DNA of 64,000 bases, taken from Streptomyces pristinaespiralis (GTDB lineage: Bacteria; Actinomycetota; Actinomycetes; Streptomycetales; Streptomycetaceae). Under the pieces are notes generated by a model. It did no database searches. It saw nothing but the letters and a program-made list of their open reading frames with translations, and was not told the DNA's origin. Of this stretch, positions 45,101 through 51,669 are shown one piece after another. The position numbers and the translations under genes are program-made. The stretch's first letter is position 1, and each line of letters opens with the position of its first letter. The DNA is taken from NCBI RefSeq assembly GCF_001278075.1, contig NZ_CP011340.1, positions 5,391,501 through 5,455,500 on the forward strand, written 5' to 3'.

Positions 45101-46868
45101 TACCGAGCAGGTTCAACGCGTGCATGAGGGAGGGGTCCTCGGCGAGCGCGTCGACCACGTAGACCAGGGACTCGCGCAGACCACCGTGCTCGGTGCGACG
45201 GAACACCTGCCCGGGCACCGGTGCCACCAGGCCGTGCTCCTCGGTGAGCACGATGCGGGCCGCGCGCGCCTCTTCGGCGTACGGGGAACGCACCTCGATC
45301 ATGTCCGCGAGGATGCGAATCGCTGCCGCAGAGGCCTCGGCGGTACCGCATGCGACGAGGGCCTCCAGCCACTCGCGCACGTCCGCTCGCTCGGTCCTGG
45401 CCGCCTCGCGGATGTGCTCGACCTTTCCGGAGCGCAGGGAGTCCTCCTCGACGCTCGGATGCAACCAGTCGGCGGGCCGTCCGGGGCACTCGTGCCACAT
45501 CCGAAGCCAATTGGAGAGGCGCTTGAGGTCCTTGTCGAGACGGGGGTGGATCCTGAGCTCGGAGGGGACCCGCAGGACCCCGTCCTGGTCGGGGAGGGAA
45601 GGGCTGACGGCGGCTCGGGCCCAGATCTCACGGGTCAGGAAGTCGTCCGCCCAGCTGATCGACTCCTTCGCTCGACCGGGGAGCAGGCGGAGGTAGGCGG
45701 CCGGATCCTCACTCGGGGCGAGGTGGCGGAGGGAGTCGACCACCAGCGCAGCCGACACCTTGATCATTTCCTGATTGAAGGGGGAGGAGTCGAGCAGGTT
45801 CTGGCGGTCCTCGTTCGTCTTCCACGCGCCGTTGAGCATGCCGCTCAGGGACATCTCGTACTTGGTGGGGAAGAAGGACCAGAAGCGACCTCGGCCGCGT
45901 ATACGCGGGCTGCCGTAAAGGCCACTCTTCGGGTCCCTTTCCAGTACCGGAACGGCCCAGGAGACATCGAGCGTGACGCGGTCGTGCAATTCGCCGGCGT
46001 CCGCGCGGGCCGTCTGCCCCGGCTCGTGGGTGACGGTGAAGACCCTCCACTCCTCCGAGGACGCCGCCTTCCCCGTCCGGACCTCCCACACGGTGCGGAC
46101 GTCGCCGACCTGTCGTGTCGTCAGCGTGCGACGGGCCATCGGGCGCGGTCGGCGGTCCTCGAGAACCACCTCGGCGACATGGGGGGAGAAGAGCTGGAAC
46201 CCGGGCGGGAACTCTTCACGGTCCGAGGAGCCGCCCCCGTGCATGTCCTTCCCCAACCGTCCGTCCGCCCCCTTGAGCAGGGGCAACCTCACGACGGTCG
46301 TCGCCCAGCCCAGCAACTCGTCGAGGATCGGGTCCGCCGCGCGCTCCGCCGCGTCGTCCAGCGGACGGGCCGTCCGCAGCACCGGTGCGTCGAAGGTCGG
46401 GCCGTATCGGTCTGTCACTCCGGGCACGGCCTTGATCTGCTCGTACGACCAGGCCCGGTCGAACCCGAAGCTGCCGGTTCGGCTGAAGAATTCCGGCGCG
46501 TCGGTCACGACGAGAACCGATTTCACCCCGACGCCGAATCGTCCGATCTGTCCACCGCGCTTCTTGGACATGCTCATTCGAAGAATTGTCTCCGCGCCTT
46601 CCGGAGTCACCGGGTTTCCCTCGTTGGCGCAGTAGAGGTTGGCGTCGGTGAGGACGACCTGAATTTTCCCGCCGGGATGGTCGGCAATTTCGTCGGCCGC
46701 GTTCTGGACGAGTTCGAAAAGCTGTCGGTCGCCGTATCCGCCCTGGGTGATGCGGCGCTCACCGTTGGCGTGTTCGGCGACGAGGCCGGGGTCCACCGCG
46801 TAGGTCTGCAGGACACGGGAGGACTGGTCGAGGACGGTACTTATTACCGGGGAGACGGACTGAGACAT
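42114..46868 (-). CDS. Giant GHKL (sacsin-like) ATPase fused to a DEAH SF2 helicase
   Basis: The protein is 1584 aa. Residues about 40-125 form a GHKL/Hsp90-type ATP site: GDRQLFELVQNAADEI (N-box, Asn55) and GRFGVGVKSVLVV (109-121), as in sacsin-like proteins. Some 1000 residues of unrecognised middle region follow. The C-terminus is an SF2 helicase: LPTGAGKT (1213-1220), DEAH (1320-1323), TATP (1352-1355) and QMIGRGLRGPR (about 1539). ATG 46868 has AGGAGT upstream and defines the operon start. Coupling an ATP-clamp fold to a translocase on one chain suggests a sensor-effector of foreign DNA; this is inference. Confidence 0.85.
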   Translation of the reverse strand: MSQSVSPVISTVLDQSSRVLQTYAVDPGLVAEHANGERRITQGGYGDRQLFELVQNAADEIADHPGGKIQVVLTDANLYCANEGNPVTPEGAETILRMSMSKKRGGQIGRFGVGVKSVLVVTDAPEFFSRTGSFGFDRAWSYEQIKAVPGVTDRYGPTFDAPVLRTARPLDDAAERAADPILDELLGWATTVVRLPLLKGADGRLGKDMHGGGSSDREEFPPGFQLFSPHVAEVVLEDRRPRPMARRTLTTRQVGDVRTVWEVRTGKAASSEEWRVFTVTHEPGQTARADAGELHDRVTLDVSWAVPVLERDPKSGLYGSPRIRGRGRFWSFFPTKYEMSLSGMLNGAWKTNEDRQNLLDSSPFNQEMIKVSAALVVDSLRHLAPSEDPAAYLRLLPGRAKESISWADDFLTREIWARAAVSPSLPDQDGVLRVPSELRIHPRLDKDLKRLSNWLRMWHECPGRPADWLHPSVEEDSLRSGKVEHIREAARTERADVREWLEALVACGTAEASAAAIRILADMIEVRSPYAEEARAARIVLTEEHGLVAPVPGQVFRRTEHGGLRESLVYVVDALAEDPSLMHALNLLGIREADVEGRFVSVLDRGFDGYGEAEWQRFWELFRQAGQGRLSHRLLERVPTARETLRVRTADGRWRPIKDCMLPGRVVSGDRDGSVAVDMAFHSDDTTFFAEVGLRERPVTGLRPAEGEVWFEEYREALHAAYLRKLDTHAPRPGLKTMKAEGSPIGGPLHLFRALSDESRAAFLQALPDSAVVDHWTRHYGTRVNTRQSVVSPIRWLLRRYGTVETSQGIKPLKEAVGPQLVAYRDVLPVAVGLSEEKARKLGLPTTVDDVPSDRWDTLLSEVAHSEDDTFVGATYVMLTRFGADFPEDSLTRCRIGDEWGTRPDGEIALAVGPVEYRALRAERIPALLVTTPEDAELMAEKWGMLRYTDVITKETREEPEGGPVPLVELYPSLRQRLTGANRNAMVQHCTELEAVVRTPNGTRASALDAVRHGTTVKVRVPLGREPMLRLIDRELGLGLGAGGCRTVLEHQQRMERDSATQAALKAVREAEDVVTKIELLIGADALRSGLPEGLMEAELQETGGAEPSGHRIAQMAFNAHGDGVLQQHARDIQARFPNAPVAYGGSSAAVAFVSDLKLPVSFAGSRTPSPPAYETVDGPRDFPRLHDYQEDLVRNITALLDRLAPQRGMLSLPTGAGKTRVTAEAVIRWVKQVGDLTGPLLWIAQTEELCEQAVQSWKFVWSKVGAERPLTISRLWGSNEVGDVIDHPHLVVATDAKLERCLDTDAYAWLRQAALVIVDEAHTAVSKRYTEILGHLGLTQYATGRHLLGLTATPFRNTNEEETRRLVNRFGNRRLDEGVFPSGDPYRDLQQWGMLAQVEHRTLEGGRIELTRDEKVQADRMAMLSRAAEQRLADDHARSRRIVDEVASLPQDWPTLLFATSVDHAKYLAARLNDRGVRAAAVDATTSPTDRRRRIEDFRAGRIRVLTNYGVLTQGFDAPATRVVVVARPVYSTNVYQQMIGRGLRGPRNGGEDTCLILNVSDNIENFDTQLAFTQFEHLWSRK

Positions 46869-46921
46869 GGCGCGGACTCCTGTGAACGAAGGCGAGCTGG
46901 AAGGTGGAACACGGCGAGGCT

Positions 46922-46969
46922 CCCTCCCTGCCGGGCCAGCCGTCGGAACGGCCGGCCCGGCAGGGAGGG
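46922..46969 (-). other. Very strong hairpin in the probable leader of the helicase operon
   Basis: A perfect 16-bp stem (CCCTCCCTGCCGGGCC at 46922-46937 with its complement at 46954-46969), continued past one mismatch by a 5-bp stem (GCCGT/ACGGC) with the loop CGGA. It lies 54-101 bases upstream of the 1584-aa gene start, with no U-tract. It could be an attenuator, an RNA-processing site, or a barrier to readthrough between the divergent operons. Confidence 0.85.
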
Positions 46970-47097
46970 GTGTGGTGCGGTCGCGACGGGCGAATTGCCG
47001 TCGCAAAGCGCCGAGGCGTGCTCGAGCCGTGGGGGGAAGGACTGGAGCGGGGTCGTTCGTCACCGCGCGGGTCGGTGTGACGGCGCGACGAGTCGGT

Positions 47098-47217
47098 TCA
47101 CGGACAAGGCGGCGGGCTGTCGTGGTCCTCGGGTTCCTCGACGTGGGGGCCGTCGCCCTGCGAGGTGGCGGTAGGCGCCACCTGCCGGGTCAGGAAGTCC
47201 GCGCTCAACTCGCGCAT
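47098..47217 (-). CDS. Possible 39-aa small protein upstream of the helicase operon
   Basis: From ATG 47217 the minus strand reads MRELSADFLTRQVAPTATSQ then an acidic Pro-rich tail ending PPPCP, with codon choice (G/C third positions) like real Streptomyces genes. The frame remains open upstream for 16 codons (TESAIENWSNHDLKS) but without a start codon. No good ribosome site is visible. It may be a small protein of the divergent region or a fragment of a lost one. The name and role are unknown. Confidence 0.3.
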   Translation of the reverse strand: MRELSADFLTRQVAPTATSQGDGPHVEEPEDHDSPPPCP

Positions 47218-47462
47218 CGACTTCAGGTCGTGATTGCTCCAGTTCTCTATCGCACTCTCCGTTCACTGGGCGAAAAACCGAGGGGAAGTCGTTTTTGGAT
47301 ACAGCTCACCCCCGGTCGCCCGGTGTTCCTTTCGGAACTGGCCGAGCGAGACGTGGAATCCGTCACTATCGAGGTTAGTAGGCGGTCGCTGGATCCCGCA
47401 ACCCCCTTTTTCCTTCGCCTACTTGGCATTTTTTGTGCCCTTCGGTGAGCGGAGTTCGGGGC

Positions 47463-47479
47463 TCCGATTGTGAATCGGA
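47463..47479. promoter_or_regulatory. 17-bp palindrome in the divergent island promoter region
   Basis: TCCGATT, spacer GTG, AATCGGA: perfect 7-bp arms, in the AT-richer part of the 769-bp gap between the two island operons. Two short hairpins lie nearby (GTTCC/GGAAC at 47325-47338 and GGCA/TGCC at 47425-47439). It could be an operator for the leftward operon. Confidence 0.5.
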
Positions 47480-47548
47480 AGTAACGGGTCAAGTCGGCCA
47501 AACGGGATGAATGCGCCAGGAGACTTGGCGAGAGGGCGATCGACGCTT

Positions 47549-47605
47549 GTTAACTGTCAGTTGACGATTGATGATCCGTCAAATTAGCCTGTGCCTGTCA
47601 GGCAC
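47549..47605 (+). promoter_or_regulatory. Promoter of the XRE-ATPase operon with two CTGTCAG-core operators
   Basis: A -35-like TTGACG (47561-47566) and a -10-like TAGCCT (47585-47590), 18 bases apart, precede the operon. A 17-bp imperfect palindrome (GTTAACTGTCAGTTGAC, 47549-47565, one mismatch) covers the -35. A perfect 15-bp palindrome (GTGCCTGTCAGGCAC, 47591-47605) covers the expected transcription start. Both have CTGTCAG at the centre and their centres are 41 bp apart, about four helical turns. Binding by the operon's own XRE domain would block transcription. Confidence 0.7.
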
Positions 47606-47637
47606 GCAAGAGACTCGCGGAACACGGGAAGCGCAGG

Positions 47638-49791
47638 TTGCACGTGGAAGCAGGCGAGGATTTCGGGCCCTGGTTGGCCCGCCAACTCAAGCTCACGGGG
47701 AAGACCCAGGCGGATCTCGCGGAAGAACTGAAATTGACCCGGGCCGCGGTCTCGGCGTGGATCACGGGGCGCTCGGTGCCCCGCCCCACCGTCATGGAGG
47801 AGATTGCCGAGGCGCTCGGCACCGACGTCGGGACCGTGCACACCAGGACCACGGACACTCAGGTCGGCCTTCCCGTGACCTGGTACCACCGCCCCGGCTA
47901 CCCCGACGGAGGACGCGACGGCGGCAATGCCGCGGCATTCGCCTTCGACGCGGACGTTCAGGTGCTCGCTCGGGAGACATGTCAGAACAGTCTCGACGAG
48001 CGGCTCACGGAGAACGGGCGTCCGGTCCGCGTGCGTTACACCCTCCACGAGCTCACCGGCGAGGCGTTGGACGCCTTCCGTAAGGCGATCCTCTGGGACG
48101 ATCTTCAGCCCCACTACCTCGCGGTCTCGGAGTCGGCCTCCCAGCAGAAGGTCGGACGGGTCGTGGACGCCGGCGTTCGCGACATGTTCGAGAAGGGACG
48201 GTTGGTTCTCCTTCGGATCGACGACTACAACGCCTCGGGTCTGACCGGTGACGACTACGACGACGGCAAGTTCGCAGCCGTCGTCCGCCGTCAGCTGGAG
48301 AGTCTCAAGTCGGGTCGAGGAGCCGGTGGTTCCTACGGGCTCGGCAAGGCGACGCTCTGGGCGACCAGTGCACTCGGCATGGTTCTGATCAACTCCACGC
48401 TCTCCGTCCCCCACGAGGGGCGGACGGAACGCCGTGTCATCGGACGACTGGAACTGCCGTGGCGTTCTGTCGACGGTCAGTCGTACGCCGGCCCCGCCTG
48501 GCTCGGGCGGCCCGATCCGGATACGCGAGGGGCGGAGGTGGCTCGTTCCTGGTGGGCCGACGAGGAGACGGTCGAGCGCCTCCATCTCACCCGCGACAGC
48601 GACGAGCCGGGAACCTCCTTCCTCATCGTCGGTGCCCATGACGTGGCCAGCCTCGAGCAGAGCACGGTCGCCCTCGACGCCGACGACGAGGACGGGGGTG
48701 ACGACGACGGCACCCGCGACATCCGTGCCATGCACCGAAGGCTGGTGGAGGCGCTTGGACGGGACTTCTGGGCAGCGATGACCGGTGGAGGAAGTCGACT
48801 GCCGCTGCTGGAGACCTCGGTCCGTTCGCTGCGCAACGGTGAGGTCGTCATCGAGGAGGAGAAGGTCGACCCCACCGTCGCCCAGCCCTCTCGAACCCGG
48901 GCGCTGCGTGCCTTCTACGACGGGACGACGGTCGACCGGCTCACCGAGGCCGGACAGGTCGCTCTCCGCACCGTCCCGCTCCGGCTCCCACTCTCCGGCG
49001 GCCGCCGCGGCACGCTCGGCATCCATCCGGCGATACTGCTGGTCACAGAGGCCGAGGACGCGGACGGCGTCTCGAATCAGGTGCACTCGCTGCGCGGCAA
49101 TCGCATGACCATCAAGAAGTCCGGGGTCGCCGGCCTGCCGCTGGGCGTCAATGCCTTTCAGGCCGTTCTTCTGGCCGGCCACGCGGCCGGGGAGTCGGTT
49201 CCCTTCGCCGAGGAGGCCGAGGAGTTCCTGCGCGCGGCCGAGCCTCCCGAGCACGACCGCTGGGGCCAGTCCGAGGAGTTGACACTCCGCTGGTCGCACA
49301 GCGCGCACCATCGCATCGCCCGGCTCACCACGGAGGTCAACGCCGCGGTGAAGGAACTGGTCGCCAGGCCCAAGCGTGCCGGCGGCGAAGGAGGCGCGAA
49401 GCTACGGAAGGCGCTGACCGTCCAGCGCAGGACCACGCCCAGGCGCGGCTCCGGACAGGCCCTGCCGGAGCTGGACGGACTCGACGCCGCGATCGGCGCG
49501 GACGGGGAGTGGCGGATCACGGCCGAGGTGAAGCTGCCTCGTGGTGACGAACTGCCCACCATGACACCGGTCGTCCTGCTCGATGTGCGGTCGGGCAGCC
49601 GCCCCAGGCTCGACTGGGCGGAGCTCGTCGCCGTGGACGGCTGCGAAGTGGAGGACGGTGTTCTGCGCTTCACCCCCCATGCCCGGCGAGCGACCTTCCG
49701 GGGGGCCACCGATGTCGCCAGTCATCCGGTCCGTACCGCGCTCACACGGCTCGTTCTCGAACTCCGCGCCGGCAAGGGGAGTGAGGCATGA
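47638..49791 (+). CDS. XRE helix-turn-helix domain fused to a GHKL (MutL/MORC-like) ATPase
   Basis: The protein is 717 aa from TTG 47638 (GGGAAG upstream); GTG 47644 is an alternative. Residues 7-65 are an XRE HTH: WLARQLKLTGKTQADLAEEL, LTRAAVSAWITGRSVPRP. The ATPase then has the N-box LARETCQNSLDERL (110-123), RIDDYNASGLTG (193-204) as the DxGxG-type motif, and GGSYGLGKATLWATS (230-244). The remaining ~470 residues are not recognised. GHKL ATPases of MutL/MORC type occur in bacterial restriction-modification neighbourhoods with Dcm and Vsr, as here. Fusion to XRE suggests that it represses its own operon. Confidence 0.82.
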   Translation: MHVEAGEDFGPWLARQLKLTGKTQADLAEELKLTRAAVSAWITGRSVPRPTVMEEIAEALGTDVGTVHTRTTDTQVGLPVTWYHRPGYPDGGRDGGNAAAFAFDADVQVLARETCQNSLDERLTENGRPVRVRYTLHELTGEALDAFRKAILWDDLQPHYLAVSESASQQKVGRVVDAGVRDMFEKGRLVLLRIDDYNASGLTGDDYDDGKFAAVVRRQLESLKSGRGAGGSYGLGKATLWATSALGMVLINSTLSVPHEGRTERRVIGRLELPWRSVDGQSYAGPAWLGRPDPDTRGAEVARSWWADEETVERLHLTRDSDEPGTSFLIVGAHDVASLEQSTVALDADDEDGGDDDGTRDIRAMHRRLVEALGRDFWAAMTGGGSRLPLLETSVRSLRNGEVVIEEEKVDPTVAQPSRTRALRAFYDGTTVDRLTEAGQVALRTVPLRLPLSGGRRGTLGIHPAILLVTEAEDADGVSNQVHSLRGNRMTIKKSGVAGLPLGVNAFQAVLLAGHAAGESVPFAEEAEEFLRAAEPPEHDRWGQSEELTLRWSHSAHHRIARLTTEVNAAVKELVARPKRAGGEGGAKLRKALTVQRRTTPRRGSGQALPELDGLDAAIGADGEWRITAEVKLPRGDELPTMTPVVLLDVRSGSRPRLDWAELVAVDGCEVEDGVLRFTPHARRATFRGATDVASHPVRTALTRLVLELRAGKGSEA

Positions 49792-50783
49792 AGTTCTACC
49801 CGTACAAGCGGCTCAACCGCCCGATCACGCTCCGGGTGACCTCGGCCTCCCTCAAGCTGCCCGACGGCTCCCGCGACCACCTGGACACCTCGGCCTACTC
49901 GATCCAGCAGCGGACCGTGGCCCTGGGCGTGGCGCAGCACGAGGACTGGGTGTCGGCCAGGATCGGCCTGTCCGCCACTCTGCCGCCCGGCGCCACCGCC
50001 CCCGATGCCCCGTGGAGCGAACTGCGCGTCCTCGTGGTGCTCACCGACGGTGAGACCAATGTGCGCACGGCGGTCGATCTTCGGCAGGACGCCCCGGGGA
50101 GCAAGGAGTGGTCCGGTGAGATCGAGGTGTTCCGCGACGATCACGTGGGTCGCGCCGGCCTCGCGGCCCATGCAGTCGCCACGGTCGACGACGTCCCCGG
50201 TCGGGCGATCGCCGAGAGTGACGACGACTGGACCGTCGACGTGGCCGCCGAGGAGCCGTTGGGTGCCCTGCGGCTCGACGTGAAGCAGACGAGCTTCTCG
50301 AAGAGCGCTCGGGAATGGCTGCACGCCTACTCCGACGCGCCCTGGATCGTGGACGCCTCTGCCCGACTGCCGACCGTGCTGGTCAACACGGACATCGAAG
50401 GGTTCTCCGACCTTCTCGGCGGTGAGAGCGGCGGTATCGAGAGCAAGGTCCACGAGATGCTCGTCTCCCAGATGGCCACCGACGTGTGGACCGCGGTGTT
50501 CCACAGCTCCGTGGGCGACCTGGAGATCGAACCCGACGGCTCACCGGTCTTCCCCGCCGACTGGCAGGGCGAAGTGCTGCGGGAGATGCTCCCCGACGTG
50601 GTGCCGGGCGTCCACGTGGAGGAGGCGCTCCGACAGGTCCACCGTCGTCGCACCGGCGACGCCGGGTGGGTGGAGCTCCAGACCCGCATCCACTACGCGG
50701 CCGTGCGCCGGGCCGGGGCAGGCAAGGCGCTCGCCAACGCCCTGCGCGGACTGCAGCAGATGAACCGAGGGGACAAAGCATGA
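49788..50783 (+). CDS. Unrecognised 331-aa protein of the XRE-ATPase operon
   Basis: ATG 49788 overlaps the ATPase stop by 4 bases. The protein starts MKFYPYKRLNRPITLRVTSA and looks beta-rich in its first 200 residues (ELRVLVVLTDGETNVRTAVD; SGEIEVFRDDHVGRAGL). A second half begins REWLHAYSDAPWIVDASARL and contains NTDIEGFSDLLGGESGGIES. I see no nuclease, ATPase or membrane motif. Strict coupling to the GHKL ATPase suggests it is a partner subunit, perhaps a DNA- or protein-recognition factor. Confidence 0.75.
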   Translation: MKFYPYKRLNRPITLRVTSASLKLPDGSRDHLDTSAYSIQQRTVALGVAQHEDWVSARIGLSATLPPGATAPDAPWSELRVLVVLTDGETNVRTAVDLRQDAPGSKEWSGEIEVFRDDHVGRAGLAAHAVATVDDVPGRAIAESDDDWTVDVAAEEPLGALRLDVKQTSFSKSAREWLHAYSDAPWIVDASARLPTVLVNTDIEGFSDLLGGESGGIESKVHEMLVSQMATDVWTAVFHSSVGDLEIEPDGSPVFPADWQGEVLREMLPDVVPGVHVEEALRQVHRRRTGDAGWVELQTRIHYAAVRRAGAGKALANALRGLQQMNRGDKA

Positions 50784-51658
50784 TCGAGAAGCCGCATCAT
50801 CTGCCTCAGCGGCTCGGCCTGCTGTCCGCGACGGCGGCCGACCCCTTCCTCACGGAGGATCTGCTCAAGGGGGTCCAGGGCCACGGAGGTGTCGATCTTG
50901 CCAAGGTCGTCGAACCGTTGCCGGAGGAGGACGCGCGGTGGGAGGTCGAACCGCTCAGGGAACTCGCGGAGGACGCCATGCACGAGTTCCATGACAACCG
51001 GACCGGCGCCGACGGCTGGCTGGCGCCCCGACTGCATGCGGCTCTCCGCCTCACCCGGCGGGAGGCCGCGGACCGAAGGCTCTGGAACCATCTTGCCTTG
51101 GCCGTCGCTCCGGACTATGTGGTCTGGCGCCACCTTCCGACGTCGAAGACGGATCAGAACGAGCCGCGCACCAGCCCGGCCCGGTTCAAGGGATCGCTGG
51201 ACCGGCAGTGCTTCTCGCGGTTGTGGTGGGCGGCCGAGATGTTCCGCAACGGCAAGGACTACTCACCGGTGGTGGCTGCCTGTGCCAACCAGGACCTGGT
51301 CCACAGTGCGTTGCGGCGAGACCTGATCGACCATCGGCCCACCGCGCAGGCGCTGGTTCGCGTGATGGAGCGCGGGGTGGCCGTCACCGGTCGTGAGATC
51401 GAGGGCCTCATGACGGCCATCAATGCCGCGGGTGCGACCCTGATCTACGACGTTCTGGCCGCCGACGAGCCGCGCGATCCCGAGGTGCTGCGTCAGTGGG
51501 TCGGGGATGCAGAGTCCGCGCCTCCGGTGCCGCGTCATTCGCTGCCGGACGGGCCTGATGAAGAACCCGTCCCGGAGGAGTCCGTGATCGCGCTCACCGA
51601 CTACTTCGCCGACCTCTTCGAGACGGCTCCGGTCCGGGGGCGGAAACCTCAGGAGTGA
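50780..51658 (+). CDS. Unrecognised 292-aa protein (possibly DUF6339 family)
   Basis: ATG 50780 overlaps the preceding stop by 4 bases. The protein is helical, with LPQRLGLLSATAADPFLTED, HAALRLTRREAADRRLWNHL, YVVWRHLPTSKTDQNEP and LDRQCFSRLWWAAEMFRNG. It recalls proteins annotated DUF6339, from memory and with only moderate certainty. Their function is unknown. The WNHLALAVAPDYVVWR block and the RLWWAAEM block look like conserved cores. The gene ends 11 bases from the convergent methyltransferase gene. Confidence 0.72.
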   Translation: MIEKPHHLPQRLGLLSATAADPFLTEDLLKGVQGHGGVDLAKVVEPLPEEDARWEVEPLRELAEDAMHEFHDNRTGADGWLAPRLHAALRLTRREAADRRLWNHLALAVAPDYVVWRHLPTSKTDQNEPRTSPARFKGSLDRQCFSRLWWAAEMFRNGKDYSPVVAACANQDLVHSALRRDLIDHRPTAQALVRVMERGVAVTGREIEGLMTAINAAGATLIYDVLAADEPRDPEVLRQWVGDAESAPPVPRHSLPDGPDEEPVPEESVIALTDYFADLFETAPVRGRKPQE

Positions 51659-51669
51659 GTGGGGGAGGG

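Noticed and set aside
47247..47501. 84-codon minus-strand frame in the divergent gap
   Set aside because: Its codon use is not Streptomyces-like, it has no ribosome site, and it spans palindromes and hairpins.
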